Shown one piece after another: positions 1 through 6,627 of a stretch of 45,731 nt of DNA. The notes beneath the pieces are model-generated. The model saw nothing but the letters and a program-made list of their open reading frames with translations. It made no database searches and was not told the DNA's origin. Source of the DNA: a virus. Made by a program: the position numbers and the translations under genes. The stretch spans positions 1-45,731 of the IMG/VR virus record IMGVR_UViG_3300049855_000151; one strand, given 5' to 3'. Numbering within the stretch: position 1 is the first letter of the stretch; every line of letters begins with the position of its first letter.

Positions 1-2
1 CT

Positions 3-233
3 TTATTAGTAATAGTTGGTTTATTTGTATGGTCTGTAATGACTTATGATCAATGGACTAAAAATCATAATATGTTAAATAAAGGTCAACAAAATTATTA
101 TGGAGAAACTTATATAAAATCTTATATTGATTTAAATACTAATGTAAATGACTTAAACGATAAGGTATCAACTTTATACAATCATGTTAAATATCTAAAG
201 GAAGATATTGAAGAATTAAAAAAGAAAAAATAA
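3..233 (+). CDS. Small membrane protein with coiled-coil tail, 5' end cut by window edge
   Basis: The reading frame is already open at base 3 and its start lies outside the window. The visible part begins with a hydrophobic stretch (LLVIVGLFVWSV), then a polar region and a lysine/glutamate-rich segment of about 25 residues with heptad-like spacing (DKVSTLYNHVKYLKEDIEELKK), so it probably has a membrane anchor with a cytoplasmic or periplasmic coiled coil. The stop TAA at 231-233 overlaps the ATG of the next gene (TAATG), which suggests translational coupling. An internal ATG at 39 could be read as a start, but it would remove the membrane segment and has no obvious Shine-Dalgarno. Function is unknown. 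Confidence 0.6.
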   Translation, partial: LLVIVGLFVWSVMTYDQWTKNHNMLNKGQQNYYGETYIKSYIDLNTNVNDLNDKVSTLYNHVKYLKEDIEELKKKK

Positions 234-1342
234 TGGAAACAACTTTAACTTTTAATGACGTTCTTCTTAAACCTAAATTCTCTGATATTACTTCACGTAA
301 AGATGTGGATTTATCCGTTAAACTATTCGGTAAAGTCTTTACTCTACCTGTAATCTCTGCTCCTATGGATACTATTACTGGTTGGGAAATGTGTAAAGCT
401 ATGACTGCTGCTGGTGGTATTGGTATGCTCCATCGTTTTAATACTATTGACCAGAACGTAGAAGAGTTTATTAAGGCTGATAAAGAAGCTATCTGTAGCA
501 TTGGTATTAATGAGTATGAATTTCAACGTGCTCAAGTATTAGTCAACGCTGGATGCACAATTCTTAATATTGATACTGCTAATGGTGGAATGCAATCTGT
601 AGTAGACTTCTTTATTCGTCTACGTGAAACTTTACCTAATACTGTGTATCTTATTGTTGGTGCTTTTGCTACCTATGATGTTGTAGCTGAGTTTATTAAA
701 CGTTTACCTCCTGCTATTAAACAACCTGATGCTATTAGACTTAATATTGGTGGTGGAAGTGTATGCCAAACTCGTCTAGTAACTGGTGCTGGCTATCCAT
801 TAATGTCATCACTCCTATCTTTTAGGGGATATCCTGTTAAGAATCATCCTCCAATCATTCTAGATGGTGGATTAAGCACATCAGGAGATGCAGTTAAAGC
901 CCTTGCAGCAGGTGCTTCAATGGTTATGAGTGGCTACCTATTCGCTGGTACTAAGGAATCGCTTGGTGAGCCTTTTATCCAACATAAAGACTATGGATTA
1001 ATTGCTTACTCACAGCTTTGTAAGATTGATCAGAAGCTAGGGTCAGATCCACTAGCTATTAATCAGTATTCTATTACTCATAAGAACTATCGTGGTAGTG
1101 CTTCACAGGAATCATACGATGTGCAGGGTAAGACCGCTAGTCATCGTGCTCCTGAAGGTGTATCAACTCTAGTACCTTATGTAGGTTCAGTTACTAATGT
1201 ACTTAATACGTTAGAAGGTGGTCTACGTAGTGGATTAAGCTATGTTGGTGCTAGGACGATTGGACAATTACAAGAGAAAGCTGAGTTTATTCAAGTTAGT
1301 TCAGCTGCTATACAGGAGAATAAACCGTGGGCAAAAAAATAG
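233..1342 (+). CDS. IMP dehydrogenase / GMP reductase family enzyme
   Basis: A 369-residue TIM-barrel enzyme. The N-terminus FNDVLLKPKFSDI and the SAPMDTITGWEMCKAM segment are typical of the family. The active-site loop reads GGGSVCQTRLVTGAGYP, with the nucleophilic cysteine near residue 178; DGGLSTSGDAVKALAAGA and MSGYLFAGT form the phosphate-binding region. The C-terminus has APEG then GGLRSGLSYVGA. There is no CBS pair, so it has GMP reductase size; the TGAGYP loop and missing RYF flap also favour GMP reductase (GMP to IMP with NADPH), while the C-terminal ENKPW resembles IMP dehydrogenase. Substrate direction cannot be settled by eye. It starts on a TAATG overlap. With the dUTPase at 6807 it suggests manipulation of host purine and pyrimidine pools. 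Confidence 0.9.
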   Translation: METTLTFNDVLLKPKFSDITSRKDVDLSVKLFGKVFTLPVISAPMDTITGWEMCKAMTAAGGIGMLHRFNTIDQNVEEFIKADKEAICSIGINEYEFQRAQVLVNAGCTILNIDTANGGMQSVVDFFIRLRETLPNTVYLIVGAFATYDVVAEFIKRLPPAIKQPDAIRLNIGGGSVCQTRLVTGAGYPLMSSLLSFRGYPVKNHPPIILDGGLSTSGDAVKALAAGASMVMSGYLFAGTKESLGEPFIQHKDYGLIAYSQLCKIDQKLGSDPLAINQYSITHKNYRGSASQESYDVQGKTASHRAPEGVSTLVPYVGSVTNVLNTLEGGLRSGLSYVGARTIGQLQEKAEFIQVSSAAIQENKPWAKK

Positions 1343-1506
1343 AGGGTAATTTTCCTGGTCGTGTTCAATTAGTTGAGGATTTATTCAGAGCTGGCATTAT
1401 TACTACAACAAAAGAATATTTTAAAGCTTTAACAGAAGATGAGTTTTTAACTAAATGTGTTAATTTACATTCGAAGAAACGTAAAGCTAAAATTAATTTA
1501 CCATAA
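1327..1506 (+). CDS. Small protein with KRxxKIxLP C-terminal tail (copy 1)
   Basis: A 59-residue protein starting at GTG 1327, preceded by AGGAG eight bases upstream, and overlapping the end of the purine-enzyme gene by 16 bases. The body (NFPGRVQLVEDLFRAG, then an acidic stretch TEDEFLTK) is probably helical and matches no family I know. The last ten residues are KKRKAKINLP. That ending recurs, with different codons, in the next three genes and in two further genes at 7837 and 8261, which is the best argument that this short non-ATG gene is real. Function unknown. Confidence 0.6.
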   Translation: MGKKIEGNFPGRVQLVEDLFRAGIITTTKEYFKALTEDEFLTKCVNLHSKKRKAKINLP

Positions 1507-1512
1507 GGCTGT

Positions 1513-1680
1513 ATGGCTGACAATAATAGTATATTATCACCTTTAAATCAATTATTTAAAGAAATATATGGTGATCATTTAAGTGAATTACTCTATGATT
1601 TTCAATTACCGTTTGTTAAAAAGCGTACTTCTAAACCTAAAGCGTTTCGTAAACGAAGACAAAAATTAAGACTCCCATAA
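1513..1680 (+). CDS. Small protein with KRxxKLxLP C-terminal tail (copy 2)
   Basis: A 55-residue protein with ATG at 1513 and an AAGG Shine-Dalgarno just upstream. It starts with a short acidic/hydrophobic body (LNQLFKEIYGDHLSELLYDF) followed by a strongly basic half ending RKRRQKLRLP. It lies six bases after copy 1 and seven before copy 3, so the tail-bearing genes form a tandem cassette. The bodies of the three proteins do not look alike; only the tails do. No enzymatic motif is visible. Confidence 0.6.
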   Translation: MADNNSILSPLNQLFKEIYGDHLSELLYDFQLPFVKKRTSKPKAFRKRRQKLRLP

Positions 1681-1687
1681 GGATATA

Positions 1688-1879
1688 ATGAAGAAAAAAA
1701 CTCAACATGATATTAGTGAAGAATTATCTAAATTAATAAGAGATTTTAATAATCAGATTCGTAGTGATACCAGATTTACTAGTGAATATGGGGGTATATG
1801 GAATCAGCCGGTTGTATTACATCTAGATGAGTATAAAACTCCAGTTAAGAAACGGAAGAATAAAATAAATCTACCATGA
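1688..1879 (+). CDS. Small protein with KRxxKIxLP C-terminal tail (copy 3)
   Basis: A 63-residue protein with ATG at 1688 behind AAGGA. The N-terminal part (DISEELSKLIRDFNNQIRSD) looks like an amphipathic helix, then a Gly/Trp-containing segment, then the tail KKRKNKINLP. The stop TGA overlaps the ATG of the following mini-gene (ATGA). It is identical to copy 1 at eight of the last ten residues but uses different codons for Arg and Leu, so the tail is conserved as protein. Function unknown. Confidence 0.65.
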   Translation: MKKKTQHDISEELSKLIRDFNNQIRSDTRFTSEYGGIWNQPVVLHLDEYKTPVKKRKNKINLP

Positions 1880-1956
1880 AAAAAACTAAAGTAGGACAAG
1901 ATTTAATAAAAGCTTTAAAAGAAATATTAAAAAAACTTAAAGGAAAGGATGTCTAA
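1876..1956 (+). CDS. 26-residue lysine-rich mini-protein
   Basis: A very short frame with an ATG overlapping the previous stop (ATGA) and ending eight bases inside the next gene. The product is a basic amphipathic helix (DLIKALKEILKKLKG). It could be a true micro-protein, or simply a coupling frame that brings ribosomes to the start at 1949: its own codons AAA GGA AAG contain the Shine-Dalgarno for that gene. Treat as tentative. Confidence 0.35.
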   Translation: MKKTKVGQDLIKALKEILKKLKGKDV

Positions 1957-2362
1957 TTATATTAATAATATGTTAAATACATTGAATGGTATTTTAAATG
2001 ATACTAATTCAAATCATCAACACCATGTAGATCAACATCAAGCGGCTTTAGCAAATCAACAAAATCAATCTAATTTATATGGCATACAAGCTCAAACTTT
2101 AGGTTCAGCACATCAACATACTTTAAATCATATAGCAGAGCATTCACATGCATTAAATAGTGCAGGTTACCAATTTATGGATGGATCTGTAATATCATAT
2201 AGTATTCCATTAAATAATGTTTTTATAGGTTACTCTGCAGGAATCGCTAGTATGACAGGATCAAACAATGTATTTATTGGTTCTGGAATTCAATGGAATG
2301 TTATGCCTAATCTTGTAATAAAAAAACGTAAACCTAAACTTAATTTACCGGAGTGGTTCTAA
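1949..2362 (+). CDS. His/Gln-rich protein with two tail-fibre-type repeats and basic tail
   Basis: A 137-residue protein in three parts. Residues 1-75 are rich in Asn, His and Gln (SNHQHHVDQHQAALANQQNQ) and probably helical. Residues about 90-112 contain two units of the NVFIGYSAG / NVFIGSG type, the same repeat that builds the 938-residue fibre at 24395. The end is KKRKPKLNLP followed by EWF. The tail matches three upstream neighbours, with a three-residue extension whose codons supply the GGAG site for the next gene. The start ATG has AAAGGAAAGG directly upstream. A small non-virion-operon protein with fibre repeats is odd; it could be a chaperone, decoy or minor fibre component. Function unknown. 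Confidence 0.65.
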   Translation: MSNYINNMLNTLNGILNDTNSNHQHHVDQHQAALANQQNQSNLYGIQAQTLGSAHQHTLNHIAEHSHALNSAGYQFMDGSVISYSIPLNNVFIGYSAGIASMTGSNNVFIGSGIQWNVMPNLVIKKRKPKLNLPEWF

Positions 2363-2548
2363 ATGATTGCAAAAATTTTTTGCTTTCTATTTCATAGATT
2401 TATGTTAATGGAAGATAGCAATCATTGTTTTTACTGTATTCCTAATTGTCAAATTTGTGATTTACATGTATGGGAATGTAATTGTGAGGATAATTGTATT
2501 AAATGTGAAGAAAAATTATCTAATTGTTTTTGTGGAGTAGGGAGATAA
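2363..2548 (+). CDS. Cysteine-rich small protein
   Basis: A 61-residue protein with 11 cysteines, most in CxxC or CxC pairs (CFYC, CQIC, CNC, CIKC, CFC), typical of a small metal-binding protein. The first 16 residues are hydrophobic/basic. The start ATG follows GGAGTGG, and the stop lies one base before the ATG of the iron-sulfur carrier gene. It could bind zinc or an iron-sulfur cluster; which metal cannot be told from sequence. No known family recognised. Confidence 0.6.
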   Translation: MIAKIFCFLFHRFMLMEDSNHCFYCIPNCQICDLHVWECNCEDNCIKCEEKLSNCFCGVGR

Positions 2549-2549
2549 A

Positions 2550-2861
2550 ATGATTAATTTAACTGAAGCATCTAGTAAACAAATTAAAGAATTAAAAGGT
2601 AAAGGACAATCACTACGTATTGCAGTAGTAGGTGGAGGATGTAGTGGTTTATCTTATAAATTAGAGTTTGAAAAGGAATCTAAAGAAGGAGATAAAATCT
2701 TTGAAGTCGATGGAGTGAATATCTTTGTTGATCCTAAGAGTGCTTTATATCTTAAAGGATTAACTTTAGATTATACTAGTGGACTTAATGGTTCAGGATT
2801 TGTATTTCAGAATCCTAATGCTAGTAAGAGTTGTGGATGTGGTACATCCTTTGGAGTATAA
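2550..2861 (+). CDS. A-type iron-sulfur cluster carrier (IscA/ErpA/HesB family)
   Basis: A 103-residue protein with the complete family signature: the first ligand cysteine in GGGCSGLSY (about residue 35) and the C-terminal SCGCGTSF pair. Length matches the usual 100-120 residues. The family binds 2Fe-2S or 4Fe-4S clusters and passes them to apo-proteins in the cytoplasm. All three cluster-ligand cysteines are present, so it should be functional. It follows GGAGATAAA and is followed without gap by another Cys-rich gene. HesB/IscA-type genes are known as auxiliary genes in aquatic phages; here it may feed a host or phage Fe-S enzyme. Confidence 0.92.
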   Translation: MINLTEASSKQIKELKGKGQSLRIAVVGGGCSGLSYKLEFEKESKEGDKIFEVDGVNIFVDPKSALYLKGLTLDYTSGLNGSGFVFQNPNASKSCGCGTSFGV

Positions 2862-3050
2862 ATGAAAAAGAAACATTATGAAAGTTGTCATGATTGTGCT
2901 ATTAAATTAGGTGCTAAAATGCCTAAAGAGGGGCAGATGGGTATTACTGTATGGGAAGGAATATGTCCTTACTGCCAGACTAAAGATACCTTAATTCCTC
3001 ATCGGGACTATGATTGGCCTAAAGAAAATGTAAAGGCGTGGTTTGATTAA
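2862..3050 (+). CDS. Small zinc-ribbon-like protein
   Basis: A 62-residue protein with two cysteine pairs, CHDC near residue 9 and CPYC near residue 36, plus conserved-looking Trp residues (TVWEGICPYC, DYDWP). This is the arrangement of a zinc ribbon. It starts directly after the stop of the iron-sulfur carrier, with TTGGAG upstream. Probably a zinc-binding protein of unknown partner. Confidence 0.6.
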   Translation: MKKKHYESCHDCAIKLGAKMPKEGQMGITVWEGICPYCQTKDTLIPHRDYDWPKENVKAWFD

Positions 3051-3204
3051 TAAAATTAAAAGATTGATCAATAAGTTTTTATTAAAGTTTATCCATCCAT
3101 GTGAAGATTGTCATAAGAAAATTTGTAGTTGTTATGACGATAGTTTTCCATGTGGAAATTGTAAAGTAGATGATTGTGATGGTTGTGGATTATTAGAAAG
3201 ATAA
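3043..3204 (+). CDS. Cysteine-rich small protein, TTG start
   Basis: A 53-residue frame starting at TTG 3043 inside the end of the previous gene, with AAAGG about eight bases upstream. The N-terminus is a basic/hydrophobic helix (NKIKRLINKFLLKF), followed by eight cysteines in four close pairs (CEDC, CSC, CGNC, CDGC). The regular cysteine pairing makes it likely to be a real metal-binding protein despite the rare start. A second TTG a few codons downstream is possible. Confidence 0.45.
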   Translation: MINKIKRLINKFLLKFIHPCEDCHKKICSCYDDSFPCGNCKVDDCDGCGLLER

Positions 3205-3221
3205 CAAATAAGAGGTAGTAG

Positions 3222-3467
3222 ATGATTGAAATTGTAAAAGAAGATAATTTCCCTGGACATTTCATTAACCGATATGGTAAGTATAAAGGATACGGTTTTG
3301 GTTGTATGCTTGTATACATTGATGAAACTCGTAAACTACAGTATGTTCACTTCACTGGTGAAGCTAATGATACTGGAAAGAAAGAAGTAGTTGACAAACA
3401 TCTTGTTAAACTATATAAAGGTGATATAACTTACCAAGATTATAAGGAATTAATTACAAATGAATAA
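3222..3467 (+). CDS. Hypothetical protein
   Basis: An 81-residue soluble protein starting at ATG 3222 behind AGAGG. It looks like a small beta-rich fold (RYGKYKGYGFGCMLVYIDETRKLQYVHF) with a helical end. No motif recognised. Its last codons (AATGAATAA) contain the ATG of the following lipoprotein gene, so the two are probably co-translated. Confidence 0.55.
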   Translation: MIEIVKEDNFPGHFINRYGKYKGYGFGCMLVYIDETRKLQYVHFTGEANDTGKKEVVDKHLVKLYKGDITYQDYKELITNE

Positions 3468-3723
3468 AACTAAATTACTTGTTAGTGTGTTTATTGCTGC
3501 ATTATTATTTTTTACTTTAAGTTCATGTAGCGAAAGTCCTATGCAACGTTGTCGTACTTTCGTATTAACCAACTTTGTTGAAGTAAATAATTTTGGTGAT
3601 GCTAATTCTTTAGTAACTTTAGAAGAGCAACTTAAAGCTGATGGATCTTCTATTGATAAAGAATTAAATAAGCTATGCTCTGAAAAAATCAGTCAAGGTC
3701 ACTTTAAAAAGGAATATAAATAA
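3460..3723 (+). CDS. Small lipoprotein
   Basis: An 87-residue protein with a classical lipoprotein signal: positive N-terminus (MNKTK), hydrophobic core (LLVSVFIAALLFFTL) and lipobox LSSC, so cleavage would leave an acylated Cys at residue 23. The mature part is short and partly acidic, with three more cysteines. A lipid-anchored protein argues for a host with an outer membrane or at least a lipoprotein pathway. It could be an outer-membrane spanin or a superinfection-exclusion lipoprotein; neither is proved. It overlaps both neighbours (ATGAATAA and TAATG). Confidence 0.7.
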   Translation: MNKTKLLVSVFIAALLFFTLSSCSESPMQRCRTFVLTNFVEVNNFGDANSLVTLEEQLKADGSSIDKELNKLCSEKISQGHFKKEYK

Positions 3724-4073
3724 TGAAAACTAAATATAAAACTGATTGGGGAAAAATATTTATTGCTGGTGGTGTAGGACTATTATTTGGTTTATTTACT
3801 ATGGGGTTAATTTATCCCCTAACTCCAACTACCCCCACATATTATGCTTATGTTTGTGATGATTCTGGAAGAAGTGAAGCTAATATTATTAAGTATATTA
3901 TTACTCCGGGTTGGATTACTATTACTCAACAACATTTTAATGGTGATGTTACTACGAATGATGTTGTTGCACAGCCAGGTTGCCGACTTTTGAAACAATC
4001 TAAACTATACAGTAATTGGTATGAAATGCGCGAAGCTCTAGAATTATATAAACAGGCTGTTAAAAATCTTTAA
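3723..4073 (+). CDS. Single-pass membrane protein, unknown function
   Basis: A 116-residue protein with one strongly hydrophobic segment (residues about 10-31: GKIFIAGGVGLLFGLFTMGLIYPL), then a region with two cysteines (YVCDDSG and QPGCRLL) that could form a disulfide outside the membrane, and a helical C-terminus. Starts on a TAATG overlap with the lipoprotein gene, so the two may act together at the envelope. No family recognised. Confidence 0.6.
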   Translation: MKTKYKTDWGKIFIAGGVGLLFGLFTMGLIYPLTPTTPTYYAYVCDDSGRSEANIIKYIITPGWITITQQHFNGDVTTNDVVAQPGCRLLKQSKLYSNWYEMREALELYKQAVKNL

Positions 4074-4085
4074 GAAGGAAATTAA

Positions 4086-5069
4086 ATGAATTTTTTTAAA
4101 CTTAAAAGTAAGGTAGCTCTTTCTGATCTTAAAGAAGGGGATATTCTTAATACTAGTGACTTTGCTTGTTTAGATAGTGGTAAAATCTTTCAGTTCGAGT
4201 ATGTAAGTGAACCCGATAAAGCTCAAGCATATCCAGTTAAACCTGGATTATTTACTATTGCTACTCAAAATAATGAGTTTGTATTAATTCCTACTGAATT
4301 CTCTAGTCAGAGTATTCTTACTAGCTACCGTAGTACAAAGCAAGTTAAAGAACGTATTGAACAATTCTTTAATAAACTTCATATCTATGAAGAGTTAAAG
4401 ATGTCTCCGGCTCGCCGTGGTGCATTACTATATGGTGCTCCTGGTGTGGGTAAATCTATTCTTATTCAGTTAGTAACTGAGGAATATATTAAAGATGGTA
4501 AGACATTAGTAGTTATTTGGCCTACTGATAAGTTTAATGCTGGACATGTTAAATCATTTATTAATAGTTTTGAATATCAAGGTATTGATAAACTAATTTT
4601 AGTAGTTGAAGATATTGGTGGTGTAGAAACTAATGAAGCGGCACGTTTTTCTGAGTCTAGTTTACTATCATTACTTGATAACGTAGAGAAAACGTTTAAG
4701 ATTAGTACTTTTATCATCGCGACTACCAACTATCCTGAACAATTCCTTGAGAATTTAACGAATCGTCCTGGTAGATTTGATGATCTAATTGAAGTATCTA
4801 AACCTTCTCCTGAAGAGCGTACTAAACTATTAAAGTTTTATATGAATAATGATAATGCACCACAAGAAGTAGTTGATGAAATCATGGATAAAAAGTATAA
4901 TGAATTCACTGCTGCACATATTAAAGAAATTGTTATTCGTTCTAAACTATATGATCTAACGATTGTAGATTCTATTAAACAAATTGCGCAGGATGTACAA
5001 AAATTTAAAAACTCTTTTAAACCTAAAAAGAAATTAGGTATGGGCATGGAAAATGACGATATTGGATAA
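4086..5069 (+). CDS. AAA+ ATPase
   Basis: A 327-residue ATPase. After an N-terminal domain of about 100 residues comes Walker A GAPGVGKS near residues 116-123, Walker B LILVVEDIGG near 169-178, sensor 1 IATTNYPEQF near 211, and the NRPGRFDD arginine-finger region near 225. The set fits the classical AAA subgroup (FtsH, p97, Bcs1). The start ATG has AAGAAGG upstream. The gene overlaps the following metallopeptidase by 17 bases and is close to a phosphoesterase, suggesting a functional trio. It has no membrane segment, unlike FtsH or Bcs1. It may act as an unfoldase or remodeller; partner unknown. Confidence 0.88.
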   Translation: MNFFKLKSKVALSDLKEGDILNTSDFACLDSGKIFQFEYVSEPDKAQAYPVKPGLFTIATQNNEFVLIPTEFSSQSILTSYRSTKQVKERIEQFFNKLHIYEELKMSPARRGALLYGAPGVGKSILIQLVTEEYIKDGKTLVVIWPTDKFNAGHVKSFINSFEYQGIDKLILVVEDIGGVETNEAARFSESSLLSLLDNVEKTFKISTFIIATTNYPEQFLENLTNRPGRFDDLIEVSKPSPEERTKLLKFYMNNDNAPQEVVDEIMDKKYNEFTAAHIKEIVIRSKLYDLTIVDSIKQIAQDVQKFKNSFKPKKKLGMGMENDDIG

Positions 5070-5427
5070 ACGTCTATTATGGTTAGGTCCCTATTTAAAA
5101 GCTATACATAGAGATGTTAATTTCTCTAAGCTAGTAGCTATTAAGGGATACTACGTCTTTAATAAACAAACATTACAAGAAGGACAAACTATTTGTCAGG
5201 GTCGTAAGTATACTATTACACTTAAATTAAATAGGGGTAATCTAGATGAGCCTCAATTTATTTATGAAATACTACATACGTTAGCCCATGAAGTAGCGCA
5301 TTTAAAGTTCTTCCAGCATTCCCCTGACCATTTAAAGTTAACGGCTAAGTTATTTAATAAATTTGGGACAGTATTAAAGAAAGAAGGTGTAACAAATACT
5401 TATAAAAGGATTGAAATTAATGGATAA
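5053..5427 (+). CDS. Zinc metallopeptidase-like protein (SprT/YgjP type HExxH)
   Basis: A 124-residue protein with a clear zinc-binding motif HEVAHLKFFQHSPDH (first His near residue 79), where the third ligand could be the His seven residues after HEVAH. This pattern and the small size resemble SprT-like and YgjP/DUF45 minigluzincins. It begins inside the AAA+ gene. In eukaryotes SprT-family proteases work with the AAA+ protein p97 on DNA-protein crosslinks; a similar pairing here is only inference. There is no signal peptide, so it should be cytoplasmic. Confidence 0.65.
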   Translation: MTILDKRLLWLGPYLKAIHRDVNFSKLVAIKGYYVFNKQTLQEGQTICQGRKYTITLKLNRGNLDEPQFIYEILHTLAHEVAHLKFFQHSPDHLKLTAKLFNKFGTVLKKEGVTNTYKRIEING

Positions 5428-6112
5428 ACGTATTGTTGTATTAGGGGATATACACTTCCCATATGAAAATAAAAAAGCCGTAGCTAAAGCTATTGCGTAT
5501 ATTAAAGAAGTTAAACCTACGCACGTTGTGCAGATCGGTGATCTTTATGACCAGTATTTCTTCAGCCGCTATTCTAAGAATGTCAACTATACCAGTCCTG
5601 AAAAGGAATTAGCTGAGTCTTTTAAGCGTGCTAGTAAAATGTGGAGTGAGATTCGTAAAGTTTCACCTAATACTGTATGTGTGCAGCTTTTAGGTAATCA
5701 TGATCTACGGCTACATAAGCGTATTCAAGAAAAACTTCCTGAAGTAGAGTCATTAGTTCGAGAAAAGATTAAGAGTCTTTACTCATTTCCTGGCGTTAAG
5801 ACATTCTTTGATTCACGTCAGGAAGTTCAGATCGAAGATCTTCTCTTTCATCATGGTTATTTATCACAGCTAGGTGCGCATGTTAAAAAGTATAATAAGT
5901 CTATTGTTGTGGGACATTCGCATGTTGCTGGTGTAATTTATACTAAGCATAATAATAAAACTATTTTTGAATTTAACACAGGTTTTCTTGGTGATAAAAA
6001 AGCACTCCCGCTTAATTACGGAGAAGCTAAATTAAAATCATGGACAGTAGGAATTGGTGATATTTATAAAAAGAAGGGACATTGGCTCCCTAATTTCATT
6101 TCATTTGAATAA
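5420..6112 (+). CDS. Calcineurin-like metallophosphoesterase
   Basis: A 230-residue protein with all canonical metal-binding motifs in order: GDIHFP (residue 9), QIGDLYD, LLGNHDLRLHKR, FHHGY and GHSH. These define the binuclear-metal phosphoesterase fold (Ser/Thr phosphatases, Mre11/SbcD, phosphodiesterases). It is small and lacks Mre11 capping domains, so substrate is unclear. Start chosen at ATG 5420, nine bases after AAAAGGA; an in-frame TTG at 5411 touches the Shine-Dalgarno and is unlikely. It overlaps the metallopeptidase by eight bases. Confidence 0.88.
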   Translation: MDKRIVVLGDIHFPYENKKAVAKAIAYIKEVKPTHVVQIGDLYDQYFFSRYSKNVNYTSPEKELAESFKRASKMWSEIRKVSPNTVCVQLLGNHDLRLHKRIQEKLPEVESLVREKIKSLYSFPGVKTFFDSRQEVQIEDLLFHHGYLSQLGAHVKKYNKSIVVGHSHVAGVIYTKHNNKTIFEFNTGFLGDKKALPLNYGEAKLKSWTVGIGDIYKKKGHWLPNFISFE

Positions 6113-6121
6113 AGGATAAAC

Positions 6122-6313
6122 ATGGAAAATCAAACTGATAAATTATATAGTATTTCTGCTACGTATTTAACGAAGTTACTTGACTATTTAGCACGTCGTC
6201 CTTATCATGAGACTGCTAATCTTATTTTAGAACTACAATCTATTCTTCAAGCTCAAACTAAAGCTGAAGAAGAGATGAAACTAGTAGAGAAAGAAGGTGG
6301 TAGTGGATCATAA
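6122..6313 (+). CDS. Small hypothetical protein
   Basis: A 63-residue mostly helical, acidic protein (YLTKLLDYLARRPYHETANLILELQSILQAQ, split here by its Pro) ending in a Gly/Ser tail. ATG at 6122 has AAAGGATAAAC upstream, an excellent site. Its last codons contain the Shine-Dalgarno and GTG start of the next gene. No family recognised. Confidence 0.6.
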   Translation: MENQTDKLYSISATYLTKLLDYLARRPYHETANLILELQSILQAQTKAEEEMKLVEKEGGSGS

Positions 6314-6626
6314 AGAATATTTAAAGTTGCATAAAAACCTAATGGACACCATGCATCAGCTTACTATAGATAAGCAATCAGACTATTGTAATAATAGTTC
6401 TGATCCGTTTTATAACGTTAGTCGTGGTGAACGTTTAGGAAGTTATTCAACTGAAGTAGGTTTACTTACTCGCATTAATGATAAATTAGCTCGTCTTGAA
6501 AGCTTTATTGCATCTAAAAAGATGTCAGTTCAAGATGAAAAAGTCTTGGATACTTGTATGGATGCGGCTAATTATATTTTAATGCTTGGTTTATATATGA
6601 CTCATAAAGAAAAAAAGGAAAAATAA
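6303..6626 (+). CDS. DUF1599-like (nucleotide modification associated domain 1) protein
   Basis: A protein of about 107 residues with the pattern KQSDYCN...FYNVS, then a run LTRINDKLARLESFI and DEKVLDTCMDAANYILM. This order (K..DY, N, RI.DKL.RL, D..D...Y) matches my recollection of DUF1599/NMAD1, a small helical family common in phages and thought to be linked to nucleotide or base modification metabolism. Start taken at GTG 6303, spaced correctly from AGAAGG; GTG 6297 or ATG 6342 are alternatives. It fits with the dUTPase two genes downstream. Confidence 0.6.
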   Translation: MDHKEYLKLHKNLMDTMHQLTIDKQSDYCNNSSDPFYNVSRGERLGSYSTEVGLLTRINDKLARLESFIASKKMSVQDEKVLDTCMDAANYILMLGLYMTHKEKKEK

Positions 6627-6627
6627 T

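Noticed and set aside
239-255. AACAACTTTAACTTTTA resembling the promoter element
   Set aside because: It is the start of the purine-enzyme coding sequence (Thr-Thr-Leu codons), lacks the leading TT, and is not followed by a gene start.
4086-5069. Replicative helicase or clamp loader
   Set aside because: Motifs (GAPGVGKS, NRPGRFDD) fit classical AAA proteins, not SF4 helicases or clamp loaders.
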